Of a stretch of 64,000 bases of DNA, positions 9,259-18,133 are shown in pieces. The notes below the pieces were generated by a model. The model worked only from the letters and a program-made list of their open reading frames with translations. It was not told the origin of the DNA and searched no databases. Position 1 is the stretch's first letter. Each line of letters opens with the position of its first letter. The DNA is from Legionellales bacterium. GTDB lineage: Bacteria > Pseudomonadota > Gammaproteobacteria > UBA1113. The position numbers and the translations under genes are program-made. The stretch is taken from positions 124,001 to 188,000 of the forward strand of contig PAPY01000007.1 of NCBI GenBank assembly GCA_002709565.1. The letters are read 5' to 3'.

Positions 9259-10713
9259 TTAACTCTTGCTTGGCTTTGGTGGGCCTGGTGGCTGATAGGT
9301 AGCAGGGACACTTTTCCAGGCGGTTAAATTTGGGTAGGTATGTTGCATCGCTAATGATGTAACCTTAAATGCTTCATTCATATAAGGGATTTTGGTCGAG
9401 TAAAATATTACCGTCGGATCTTTTAATACCACGGCTTGTTTTTGGTGTTGCTGTTGTTGTGAACCCTTGGCGATCAAGGACGCACTGCTTTGATGTTGCC
9501 CCTTTAAGTATTGTTGTACGTTTGATTGTGTCTTAGCTGTATGGCCGAGGGAGTCGAGACTTTTGTTGATGGCTTGGGGAGATGTGTTGTATTGCGGGTT
9601 TTGTTTGATGAATTCCTGAAATAATTCGGGGTATAACATCATCACCCCGGCGCTGGTGACGTGTATTTTGGAGCTGGCACGATTGACACTAATACTTTGG
9701 CCAATGATCCCATTGCGTAACCATTGCAAAAAGACTTCACCTATCTCAAGCCCCGCGCCAGTGATGTCTTCACTTCTGACTTCACGAAGGGCTGCTCCTG
9801 GCGGCAATTCACCGTGACCCGCTTTCGCTTCTTCTGCGGCGAGATGCTCTTGGGCTTCAGCAGCTAGCAAAGCTTCATGATCTCCCAAGAAGCCTTTGTG
9901 CTTTTTCTCTGCTTCGGTTTGTGGTTTACGGGTAATTTCGCGACCGGCGGTATCGCCTAATAGCCCCAGGGCTTCCGGTGGATGTTCGAGTAACTGCCAT
10001 TCCGCCGGTAAAACAATTTTGGCGAACACGCCCGAACCAGATTCGTCATTCTCTAGAATGGCTAACCAATAGTTCAAGATATCTTTGTCTTCAGCAATCC
10101 AAGCAAGCCCGGCATCGGGCAAGATCATTTTGCTGATCATTAACGTGGCCCGTGAGGCAATCGGGTCGCGGTTGATGGTCTCAAAGCCATAGCGGTAGTG
10201 GGTATTCAATCGACCCATGGGGCAAACAATGGGTTGCCAGCGGGTGCCATCCTTGCCATGTTCATCACACACTGTGACCCAATAGGTTGCAGCAATTTGA
10301 CCGATACCGTAGAGCATGCCGGCAGTGAACAGGGCATAAGTCCAGCGGGCCAAACTCGGTGGCATATCTTCAGGTTTGATACCTTTGATGGGGAATTCTT
10401 TGCGGTAATTGAGCAGGGTAACATAGGCGCGTTCTAAGCCTAAGTCCAACATGCCGCCATGATAATTGTAGGGCGCTATCCGTACTGCCGGTAAGCCTTG
10501 AACAAAGTCAGCAAAATGGTGAATGGCATCGAGGTATAGCTCTTCGTAATGTTCTTTGGGGGCATTAATGATAGCTGGAAAGCGTTTGAGGACATATTCA
10601 CAGCGTTTGCTGGTTAGGAGTTGCTTCGATGATAATACCGGGAAATGACTGGGAGCTGACGTGTAGCCCTTTTTTTTGTTGAGCTTGCTTCCTTTGATGA
10701 GTTTCTCGAACAT
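9259..10713 (-). CDS. TraI_2/MobH-type relaxase-like protein with degraded HD motif
   Basis: A 484-residue protein resembling the N-terminal HD-type relaxase domain of MobH/TraI_2 proteins (about residues 40-260), joined to the C-terminal TraI_2_C domain (about 320-370, EVFLQWLRNGIIGQ then VNRASSKIHVTSAGVM). In working MobH relaxases the metal site reads roughly HHxGGLLxHxLEVA and later LLHDxGK. Here the matching segments are YHGGMLDLGLERA near 84-96 and AGMLYGIGQI near 131-140, so most expected metal ligands are missing. No other conjugation gene is nearby. It may be a domesticated non-catalytic nucleic-acid-binding protein. The family call rests on motif recognition. Confidence 0.7.
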   Translation of the reverse strand: MFEKLIKGSKLNKKKGYTSAPSHFPVLSSKQLLTSKRCEYVLKRFPAIINAPKEHYEELYLDAIHHFADFVQGLPAVRIAPYNYHGGMLDLGLERAYVTLLNYRKEFPIKGIKPEDMPPSLARWTYALFTAGMLYGIGQIAATYWVTVCDEHGKDGTRWQPIVCPMGRLNTHYRYGFETINRDPIASRATLMISKMILPDAGLAWIAEDKDILNYWLAILENDESGSGVFAKIVLPAEWQLLEHPPEALGLLGDTAGREITRKPQTEAEKKHKGFLGDHEALLAAEAQEHLAAEEAKAGHGELPPGAALREVRSEDITGAGLEIGEVFLQWLRNGIIGQSISVNRASSKIHVTSAGVMMLYPELFQEFIKQNPQYNTSPQAINKSLDSLGHTAKTQSNVQQYLKGQHQSSASLIAKGSQQQQHQKQAVVLKDPTVIFYSTKIPYMNEAFKVTSLAMQHTYPNLTAWKSVPATYQPPGPPKPSKS

Positions 10714-10796
10714 GCTTCCATGAACCTTATATTGCTGATAGGGCCTGAAGTGGTAATCGACTATTGTACGATAGTTTTTGCTGTGAGAAAACCTAG

Positions 10797-11261
10797 TTAC
10801 GTACTGTCAGCAAAACCCAATTGCCGCCAGGCCTCGTAGAGTATCACGGCTGTGGCGTTGGACAAATTTAAACTGCGGCTATGGGGCAGCATGGGGATGC
10901 GGATAATGGATCCTGGGGGAATTTGCTCTAGGACGTCGGCAGGTAAGCCTCGGGACTCTGGGCCAAATAGTAAATGATCATTGTCTTGGAATTGAGCCTC
11001 ATGGTAGTGGTGCGTGCCTTTTGTGGAGCAGGCAAATACCCGTGTCGGGGCAGCGGTTGCTAAATAATCATCAAAATCCCCATAAATCTTCACATCTGCC
11101 CACTCATCATAATCCAATCCTGCCCGACGCATGCGTTTGTCATCCAGGGCAAAGCCTAGAGGTTCAATCAAATGCAACTTGGCGCCGGTATTGGCACATA
11201 GGCGGATGATATTGCCTGTATTGGGTGGGATCTCAGGTTCGAATAGAACGATATTAAGCAT
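10797..11261 (-). CDS. trmL: tRNA (cytidine/uridine-2'-O-)-methyltransferase TrmL
   Basis: SPOUT-fold enzyme that 2'-O-methylates the wobble nucleotide 34 of some tRNA-Leu species. The 154-residue length is typical. Visible motifs are FEPEIPPNTGNIIRLCANTG near the N-terminus, FGPESRGLP, and the knot motif IPMLPHSRSLNLSNATAVILYE at the end. Its start overlaps the end of mlaA by 8 nt, so the two are likely co-translated. Confidence 0.95.
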   Translation of the reverse strand: MLNIVLFEPEIPPNTGNIIRLCANTGAKLHLIEPLGFALDDKRMRRAGLDYDEWADVKIYGDFDDYLATAAPTRVFACSTKGTHHYHEAQFQDNDHLLFGPESRGLPADVLEQIPPGSIIRIPMLPHSRSLNLSNATAVILYEAWRQLGFADST

Positions 11262-12450
11262 TAGGCGCTGCCTTGGCTGGCAATTTATTCATCGCATCAG
11301 CTTTTGGTGCTCTATCCTTGTTGGCTTGGGGATTATCCTTAGGGGTAATATCTTCGACACCGGTCTTCGTGGCCTCGTCAGCAGCATTAGCGTCGGTGTC
11401 GGTATTGTCTTGGGCGGCTTTTTCGGGATCATCTACAAGCTCGGCGTCTTCTTTCAGTTGTTCAGCGGCTTCTGGGTAGCCGGCAAGAGGATCACCCCCT
11501 TCCTCTGCTAGTGGATCTTGATCTTCTGCCACATCGGGATCCAAGTAATGGATCTTGGTGTTGATCATATTTTGGCGTTTTTGCATGTAAGCATTACGGA
11601 GGAACACATATTGATCCAGTGCAGCTTTCTCCATGATGTCTTCTGAATCGAGTAGCGAAGCCCGTAAGTTAACGACATCGAGTACAAATAAACCATTGGC
11701 TAATTCTGATGGCTCGATATGGGGCCACAGCGAGAAGAAAAGAAAGTTAGGGATCATTGCCAAACCGTCGCGGATATTGCTTGGGCCAATGAAGGGAATT
11801 TGAATATAAGGGGATTCAGTCACACCCCATTTGGCCAGGGTGATGCCAAAGTCGTTGTAATGTTTTTGCAAGCCCATATGGGAGGCGATATCAAATATCC
11901 CCAAGACACCCACGGTCGTATTGATCATAAAGCGCCACAAGGAGGTATACCCCATAACCAAATTGAATTGCAGGGTATCGTTGATCATGATGGGCACTTC
12001 ACCCATATTGCTAAAAAAATTAGTAACACCGGTACGTACGGGTGCTGGGGTTATATCATTGTAGATATGAGCAGCAGGCTTTAGGGCAACATTATCAAAG
12101 CCCCGGTTAAAGCGGAAAATCGCCCGGTTAATGTCCTCCAGTGGGTCACCTTTGTCGTAGCTTCGGGGTGTATCATCGGTTGAAGCTGCTGCGGCAGTGG
12201 TCGTTTCATCATCGTCGGAAGCGTTAGCTGATACTGTGGTTTCATCGGCGGCAATTTGGGCGGGTGTTGTGGCTTCGTTATTGTAAGTTTGGGCGGGTGT
12301 TGTGGCTTTAGCAGCAGGGGAGTTAGCTGGTGTCGTGGCCTCACTGGCGAAAGCCGCGCTACATACCGAAGCAGCCACCGCAGCGATGATTATCATCTTC
12401 CTGGAAAAATTTATGACAGCACTCGTCATTAATTGCCTATCCATTATCAC
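11254..12450 (-). CDS. mlaA: MlaA/VacJ family outer-membrane lipid-asymmetry protein with repeat-rich N-terminal and acidic C-terminal extensions
   Basis: The core (about residues 100-310) has the MlaA signature DPLEDINRAIFRFNRGFD and VNFF/GE-type motifs, so the protein should remove phospholipids from the outer leaflet of the outer membrane. A signal sequence ends near AAFAS. No good lipobox is seen, unlike E. coli MlaA. Between the signal and core lies a Thr/Ala-rich tract with the unit ATTPAQ or ATTPAN repeated four times. After the core comes an Asp/Glu/Ala-rich tail of about 85 residues. Length (398) well exceeds the usual near-250 residues. Overlaps trmL by 8 nt. Confidence 0.88.
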   Translation of the reverse strand: MIMDRQLMTSAVINFSRKMIIIAAVAASVCSAAFASEATTPANSPAAKATTPAQTYNNEATTPAQIAADETTVSANASDDDETTTAAAASTDDTPRSYDKGDPLEDINRAIFRFNRGFDNVALKPAAHIYNDITPAPVRTGVTNFFSNMGEVPIMINDTLQFNLVMGYTSLWRFMINTTVGVLGIFDIASHMGLQKHYNDFGITLAKWGVTESPYIQIPFIGPSNIRDGLAMIPNFLFFSLWPHIEPSELANGLFVLDVVNLRASLLDSEDIMEKAALDQYVFLRNAYMQKRQNMINTKIHYLDPDVAEDQDPLAEEGGDPLAGYPEAAEQLKEDAELVDDPEKAAQDNTDTDANAADEATKTGVEDITPKDNPQANKDRAPKADAMNKLPAKAAPNA

Positions 12451-12596
12451 TAAAACAAAGTCACGCCCTCAACGTGCAATGCTCCATTTAACCAGGCGCA
12501 GTGGTATGGGTCAAGCTCGGTGGGAATTGCTCAGTGGCTCCTACCGAACTGATTGTGATGATGTTCCTCAAGAGGGATGGCAGCAACAGTACGCAT

Positions 12597-13556
12597 TCAG
12601 GCAGTGCCCGGTAATCCCCTTGCCATGCGATTGGTTGCCAGGATCAGCGCGTCGACGATAGCAGGTTCACTGGAAGAATGCCCGGCTTCACGGATAATGT
12701 TGAGCTCTGAAGCTGGCCAAGCTTGGTATAATTCCCAAGAATTATCCAGCGGCGTGATCATATCGTAGCGACCATGCACAATAATGCCGGGAATATCTTT
12801 GATCTTGCCGACATTATCCAAAATCTGGTTGGGCTCCAAGAAACAATTGTTCAACATGTAATGGCACTCAATACGTGCCAGGGTATTGGCAAGAAAGGGT
12901 TCACTGTAATGGGCAATCAAGCGCGGGTGGGGTTCTAATGTAGCAACTCGGCCTTCATAGGTGGACCAAGCCTTAGCAGCAGTCATGCGCAGCAAATCAT
13001 CGGGTCCTGTTAAACGACGATAATAGGCACCTAACAAATCATCCCGCTCATCTTCAGGGATAGGTTTGATGAAGTCGTCCCAATAATCAGGAAAGAAATG
13101 GCGCGTACCTGAGCCAAAAAACCAGTCAATATCCCGTGGCCGACCTAAAAATACACCGCGCAAAATCAGGGCATTGGTATTTTGGGGGTGGGTTTCTGCG
13201 TAGACCAGTGCCAAGGTTGCTCCCCAAGCACCACCAAATAATATCCAGGCGTCAATGTTAAGGTATTCACGGATCTTTTCCATGTCTTCAACGAGGTGTG
13301 CTGTGGTGTTGTTCTCTACGCTGGCGTGGGGTTTGGAACGACCGCAACCGCGCTGATCAAACAAAATAATACGGTATTTCTCTGGGTCGAAGAATTGCCG
13401 TGACACTGGATCAAGACACGTTCCGGGACCTGCATGGACATAAACGATGGGTATACCATCAGGTTCGCCGCATTCTTCGATATACAGGGTATGAGTATCA
13501 TCCACCGCTAATTCATGGGTGGTGTAAGGTTTAATGGGCGGAAAGTGGGTTAACAT
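12597..13556 (-). CDS. Proline iminopeptidase homologue lacking the nucleophile serine
   Basis: Alpha/beta hydrolase of the S33 proline iminopeptidase family; length (319) and landmark motifs match, including FDQRGCGRSKPH, AKAWSTYEG, the acid in HGRYDMITP (Asp265) and the base in EAGHSSSEP (His293). The nucleophile motif, normally GGSWG, is GGAWG, with Ala110 (codon GCT, one base from TCT). The oxyanion motif HGGPG is HAGPG. The frame is intact over the full length, so it is expressed-looking, but classical peptidase activity is doubtful. Either a pseudoenzyme, a changed chemistry or a recent mutation. Confidence 0.85.
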   Translation of the reverse strand: MLTHFPPIKPYTTHELAVDDTHTLYIEECGEPDGIPIVYVHAGPGTCLDPVSRQFFDPEKYRIILFDQRGCGRSKPHASVENNTTAHLVEDMEKIREYLNIDAWILFGGAWGATLALVYAETHPQNTNALILRGVFLGRPRDIDWFFGSGTRHFFPDYWDDFIKPIPEDERDDLLGAYYRRLTGPDDLLRMTAAKAWSTYEGRVATLEPHPRLIAHYSEPFLANTLARIECHYMLNNCFLEPNQILDNVGKIKDIPGIIVHGRYDMITPLDNSWELYQAWPASELNIIREAGHSSSEPAIVDALILATNRMARGLPGTA

Positions 13557-13644
13557 AACGGCACCAATAGCCAGGTTGTTGATACCGTTATACTAGCACA
13601 GGTGAGGGCAATCGCAATGATGCACTGTTGTGTCGGTGCTTAAG

Positions 13645-15459
13645 TTACTTGTCAGCTTGACGCTTTTCCCGTTTACGCTCGTGTTCTTTGAGCAGCTTTT
13701 TGCGCAAGCGAATGGTCTCTGGAGTGACTTCCACCAACTCATCATCTTCAATGAATTCCAGTGCTTGTTCTAATGAAAACTGAATATGTGGTGTTAAGTT
13801 AATATTTTCATCCGTACCGGCGGCGCGAATATTTGTCAATTGCTTACCTTTGAGTGGATTGACCACCAAGTCATTATCCCGGGAGTGGATGCCTACAATG
13901 ACGCCTTCGTAGACATCGGTTTGGGGGCCTACTAACATGCGGCCACGTTCTTGTAAGTTCCACAAGGCAAAAGCACTGGTGGGGCCATTACCGTTAGCGA
14001 TCAACACGCCATTTTTGCGCGAGGCAACTTTGCCGGCTTTAACTTCACCGTAATGATCAAACACGTGGTGCATGATCCCAGTGCCGGAGGTGGTGGTTAG
14101 GAACTCAGTGTGAAAACCAATCAAACCACGGGATGGGATCATATAATCCAAACGCACGCGGCCACTGCCATCGGGTTGCATGTCTTTGAGTTCACCTTTA
14201 CGCAGGCCAAGTTTCTCCATCACGGCACCTTGGTGAGTGTCTTCAATATCAATGGATAGCCACTCGTAAGGTTCGCAAAGTTTGCCATCGATTTCACGGT
14301 TAATCACTTCCGGACGTGACACGCCCAGTTCATACCCTTCACGGCGCATGGTTTCGATCAAAATCGACAAATGCAATTCACCGCGGCCAGAGACGCGAAA
14401 CTTGTCTGGGTCATCGGTATCATCAACGCGAAGAGCAACATTGTGGATCAGTTCCCGCTCTAAGCGTTCGCGGATTTGTCGTGAGGTTAAGTATTTACCG
14501 CTACGACCAGCGAAGGGTGAGTTGTTAACTTGGAAGGTCATACTTACTGTGGGCTCGTCGACCGTTAGCGCCGGTAAGCTTTCAACGTTATTGGGATCAC
14601 ACAAGGTGTCAGAAATACCCAGGCCTTCAATACCTGTGATAGCAACAATGTCACCTGCCTTGGCTTCTGGTACTTCGACCCGCTCAAGCCCTAAGTAACT
14701 TAATACTTGTAAAATTTTGCCTCTACGGGTTTCGCCGTCAGCATCAATTAGGGTGATCGGCATATTGGTGCGCACACTACCGCGATTGATGCGGCCAATA
14801 CCAATAGCACCGACATAGCTCGAGTAATCAAGACTAGAAATTTGCATCTGAAAAGGACCATCCAGATCCACATCCGGGGGTGAAACTTTGTCGAGGATAG
14901 CATCTAATAATGGCGTCATTGTGTCAGAGGGTTGTGCCAAGTCCAAGGTCGCATAACCTTGCAGTGCTGAGGCATAGATAATAGGAAAATCTAATTGCTC
15001 ATCCGTCGCCCCGAGACTGTCAAACAAATCAAATACTTGGTCAACGACCCAATCCGGTCGCGCACCATCACGGTCAACTTTGTTTACCACAACGATGGGA
15101 TTTAAACCTTGGGCAAAAGCTTTTTGGGTGACGAAACGGGTTTGTGGCATGGGGCCATCTACAGCATCTACTAATAATAATACGCAATCCACCATCGAGA
15201 GGATCCGTTCGACTTCACCACCGAAGTCCGCATGTCCTGGGGTGTCGACGATATTAATGCGATGGTCTTTCCAGTTGATGGCGGTGTTTTTGGAGAGGAT
15301 GGTAATACCCCGTTCTTGCTCTAGGGCATTGGAATCCATCACCCGCTCGTTGACTTCTTTGCGTTCTTCGAAGGTGCCAGACTGTTGTAATAGCTTATCG
15401 ACGAGGGTTGTCTTACCATGGTCGACGTGGGCGATAATCGCGATGTTACGTAATTTCAT
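13645..15459 (-). CDS. typA: Ribosome-associated GTPase TypA/BipA
   Basis: Translational GTPase that binds 70S ribosomes and is needed under stress and for late 50S assembly. The 604-residue length is typical. G motifs are visible: AHVDHGKTTL, RGITI, DTPGHADFGGEV and NKVDRDGA. The EF-G-like domains III and V and the BipA-specific C-terminal domain (ending in a Lys/Arg-rich tail) follow. It is a single gene with its own upstream -10 candidate. Confidence 0.97.
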   Translation of the reverse strand: MKLRNIAIIAHVDHGKTTLVDKLLQQSGTFEERKEVNERVMDSNALEQERGITILSKNTAINWKDHRINIVDTPGHADFGGEVERILSMVDCVLLLVDAVDGPMPQTRFVTQKAFAQGLNPIVVVNKVDRDGARPDWVVDQVFDLFDSLGATDEQLDFPIIYASALQGYATLDLAQPSDTMTPLLDAILDKVSPPDVDLDGPFQMQISSLDYSSYVGAIGIGRINRGSVRTNMPITLIDADGETRRGKILQVLSYLGLERVEVPEAKAGDIVAITGIEGLGISDTLCDPNNVESLPALTVDEPTVSMTFQVNNSPFAGRSGKYLTSRQIRERLERELIHNVALRVDDTDDPDKFRVSGRGELHLSILIETMRREGYELGVSRPEVINREIDGKLCEPYEWLSIDIEDTHQGAVMEKLGLRKGELKDMQPDGSGRVRLDYMIPSRGLIGFHTEFLTTTSGTGIMHHVFDHYGEVKAGKVASRKNGVLIANGNGPTSAFALWNLQERGRMLVGPQTDVYEGVIVGIHSRDNDLVVNPLKGKQLTNIRAAGTDENINLTPHIQFSLEQALEFIEDDELVEVTPETIRLRKKLLKEHERKREKRQADK

Positions 15460-15491
15460 GTAATTAGTTATCCATTTGAAAACATTGGGGA

Positions 15492-15497
15492 ATTATA
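15492..15497 (-). promoter_or_regulatory. Predicted -10 (TATAAT) for typA
   Basis: A perfect TATAAT on the minus strand lies 33 nt upstream of the typA start. The -35 region is poor, so this is a modest prediction. Confidence 0.4.
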
Positions 15498-15579
15498 CCG
15501 GATTCTGGGCATATTGCACGATAAATATTCAGCTATAGGCTATCCTATAGGTATGTGCTTGTTTCAGCAGGGGAATTGT

Positions 15580-16149
15580 ATGGATAATCTCGTACTCAAC
15601 CCGACTTCAACCGCCCAGTGGCATCATCTGGTGCAAGATGCTGCGTTCCACGCAGGCCTGCAACTCGATGAAGAACTCGAGAGCTATTTGGTGTTCTTGC
15701 TGATGCGCTTTGTCGAGCAACCCCACCTCAGCAATCAGGCCTTAGCCCTTGAGTATTTGCGCAGTCAATTACACGGTCGAGGACAACAACATGAAACTTT
15801 GCAAGCAGTGGGGGACAAATGTTTATTGTTTGCCGGCCTCTTCCCCGGGCACGCCCAACGCAAACGGGTGCGAATCAGTTATTTTGTCGATTTAGGGCAA
15901 ACTGCTTATCATCATTTATCCCTTGTCAGTCGCGCAGCACTGGGTGAACTTTATGGCACGCTGCGTAATGAGTTTGTGGTGTTAATGGAAGTACTACAAG
16001 CCTCGCGTGAATTGACTGGCGCTAATGCCTTATTGCCCTTAGAAGCCATGGAGCTTTGGCAAGACACCCAAAGCCAACGGGCTTATGCGTGTCTTAAAGA
16101 TTTATCCGATGCCCTGCCTATTGTAGACAGGGATGATACCTTGCAGTGA
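15580..16149 (+). CDS. Conserved-looking cytosolic protein of unknown function
   Basis: A 189-residue soluble protein without signal peptide or membrane helix; leucine- and glutamine-rich and probably all-helical. An earlier in-frame start exists at 15514, but AGGGGA six nt before the ATG at 15580 decides for MDNLVLNP. No motif of a known family is recognised. It lies between typA (divergent) and a membrane-protein gene (convergent, 1 nt apart). Confidence 0.7.
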   Translation: MDNLVLNPTSTAQWHHLVQDAAFHAGLQLDEELESYLVFLLMRFVEQPHLSNQALALEYLRSQLHGRGQQHETLQAVGDKCLLFAGLFPGHAQRKRVRISYFVDLGQTAYHHLSLVSRAALGELYGTLRNEFVVLMEVLQASRELTGANALLPLEAMELWQDTQSQRAYACLKDLSDALPIVDRDDTLQ

Positions 16150-16150
16150 G

Positions 16151-17992
16151 CTAGCAGAGCCCACAACCAAAACGACGCGGTGCAGGTTGGCTGCTGGCAG
16201 TGTAAGTTTCACCTATTTCTACCACTGTATCACCAGCGGAAGTTGTTGAAGGGGTTTGATTTTCAAACGTTGACAGGACAGCAGCATATTTCGTTAATAG
16301 TGCGGACACTTCATTTTCTGATATGCCAGGAAGCTCCAAGAATAGCCCACGAATCTCTGCTGGATCACAACCAGCTTTATTCCAATCACTAATGCGGTTC
16401 AATAACTCATGCATCGCAGTGCCACGAGGGTAATGGGTGCGCTCCATAGTATTAACATCACTGAGAATTTCTCGTGCTAAGCTTTCAACATCAACATGGC
16501 CACCAGTTGGATGACAATTAGCGGCTGTGCGGCGGGCGGCATTGCTGAGGCCAGACAGTGCGCCCCAACCTAGGCGATTAACCGCGATAGTGTTAATGGC
16601 AGCGGCTAAGAACCAAACAATGGCAACAATAGCTGTCAGTACCACCACATGTTCCGCTAAGCCTAGCCGGCTAGCATAGATGCCATTTTCGAGCCATTTT
16701 TGATAAATGCCGGCAGCCCCCGCACCACTGAAAAACAGTTGCCAGCCAGCGGCAACCATAAAGACACTCACAGGTACGGCAGCAAAGACTTTAGCTAAAG
16801 GACCCTCAAAGGGAACATAGGATAGCAGGTAATTTTTCCATTGTGTTGCATAGCTAGTGTGCTCAACAATTTTTGTTGCAGCATCGATATATTGAGTACT
16901 TTTGATGGCAAAGCCAAAGACAGCGATGAGCCCTAAGACAATAGCAGCAACAATTTCAAAATGATATTGGTAGCCCTCTAAGTCAGCAATGTCTCGTGTC
17001 TCACAAAATGTTGTATGATCGAAAAGACACATTCCATCATTAGCAAGTGTTAACATTGCGCCAAGAATTTTAGAGTAAAAAACAGCGCAACCAAATACAC
17101 CCAGACCACTCGCTAGGGCATTCAAAGCGGGCCAGAGTTTTGGGTATTTGGCACTTTTTGTGTCGATAGTTGCACCGATGAGTGTATCAACCAGTCTTTT
17201 TTCAATATCACTCATTCCCCTGCGAATAGAGACAAGATCGTCTTGATGATTTGCCTGCTGTCGAAAGAGGTGACGTAATTTATCATAGGCCTTATTAGAA
17301 TAGAAAGGACTCAAGTCATAGCCTACAGTCTTGAAATGCCCAACAGCGTTGGCTTTTTTGCGATGGGCGACTAACTGTACGAGCTGCGGTGTTACCACAA
17401 AGCCATAGAAAAACATCAGGATTGAATTGTAAATCATCGATGCAGCCCCAAAAATAGCTGCCCTAACCTGAGTGGGTTCATTTTGTGCAGAGATAAAAGC
17501 AGCACCGACGGCTGAGATCAAACATGAGAGAACAACGCTCCAGTAAAACACTTTCAAACTGGTGCTAGCTTCTGAGAGGCATTTTTTGATGTGCTCTGCA
17601 TTCTGGTAAACGCCCCATGTTGCTGCAGCAACCAGAAGAAAATTATCAGCAAGTGCAGTGTAGGTGGTTGGCTCTTCAGGCAGCCATGGGTACAAGGGGA
17701 GTGCATTTTTTGCTGTATCCATGCTGTTGACCCCAGAAAAACCAGCGGCAGCGATAGCCACACTGCCAGCTACACCGATGGCAGCATACTTTTTGTTAAA
17801 AAAACGAGAGCAACATTGGCCGGGGCTGGTTCCAGGAGCATACCGAACGACAACAGGGAGCTCATCGCCAGTCGCTCCATAGCCGGTTTCTGATTCAGCG
17901 GGTAAGAGTGGAGCTCTATCCGTTCCTAAAAGAATCTCTCCAGAATCCTGGCTTGCGGTGGAGTCGTTGATGGGTTCGGCTGTTTTTGGCAT
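16151..17992 (-). CDS. Large multi-pass membrane protein of unknown function
   Basis: A 613-residue protein with a polar acidic N-terminus of about 65 residues, then roughly eight to ten hydrophobic helices (near 70-90, 108-126, 147-166, 178-205, 293-315, 348-368, 405-430, 448-472), and a soluble C-terminal region of about 130 residues. It ends in a basic, cysteine-bearing tail (RRFGCGLC). No transporter or enzyme motif is recognised. The long soluble ends and lack of family resemble membrane-targeted effectors of intracellular gammaproteobacteria, but nothing in the sequence proves export. Confidence 0.75.
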   Translation of the reverse strand: MPKTAEPINDSTASQDSGEILLGTDRAPLLPAESETGYGATGDELPVVVRYAPGTSPGQCCSRFFNKKYAAIGVAGSVAIAAAGFSGVNSMDTAKNALPLYPWLPEEPTTYTALADNFLLVAAATWGVYQNAEHIKKCLSEASTSLKVFYWSVVLSCLISAVGAAFISAQNEPTQVRAAIFGAASMIYNSILMFFYGFVVTPQLVQLVAHRKKANAVGHFKTVGYDLSPFYSNKAYDKLRHLFRQQANHQDDLVSIRRGMSDIEKRLVDTLIGATIDTKSAKYPKLWPALNALASGLGVFGCAVFYSKILGAMLTLANDGMCLFDHTTFCETRDIADLEGYQYHFEIVAAIVLGLIAVFGFAIKSTQYIDAATKIVEHTSYATQWKNYLLSYVPFEGPLAKVFAAVPVSVFMVAAGWQLFFSGAGAAGIYQKWLENGIYASRLGLAEHVVVLTAIVAIVWFLAAAINTIAVNRLGWGALSGLSNAARRTAANCHPTGGHVDVESLAREILSDVNTMERTHYPRGTAMHELLNRISDWNKAGCDPAEIRGLFLELPGISENEVSALLTKYAAVLSTFENQTPSTTSAGDTVVEIGETYTASSQPAPRRFGCGLC

Positions 17993-18068
17993 ATCGTTAT
18001 TATCTCTTCGGGCTGTTTATAATTCGAGCAATCATAAAAGAAAATCCCGCTTTAGACAAGCAAATCCT

Positions 18069-18095
18069 TTGCTTTTTTGTAAAAATTGGTATAAT
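18069..18095 (+). promoter_or_regulatory. Predicted promoter of the PP-loop/TusA pair
   Basis: TATAAT at 18090-18095 is preceded by TGG (extended -10). A TTGCTT at 18069-18074 could serve as -35 but the 15-nt spacer is short. The -10 lies 38 nt upstream of the gene start. Confidence 0.5.
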
Positions 18096-18133
18096 TTAGC
18101 CCAAATTTTGCACAAAAACAACAGGTTAGTACA

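Noticed and set aside
14282-14698. Long plus-strand open frame opposite typA
   Set aside because: Antisense shadow of a highly conserved gene; composition follows the typA codons.
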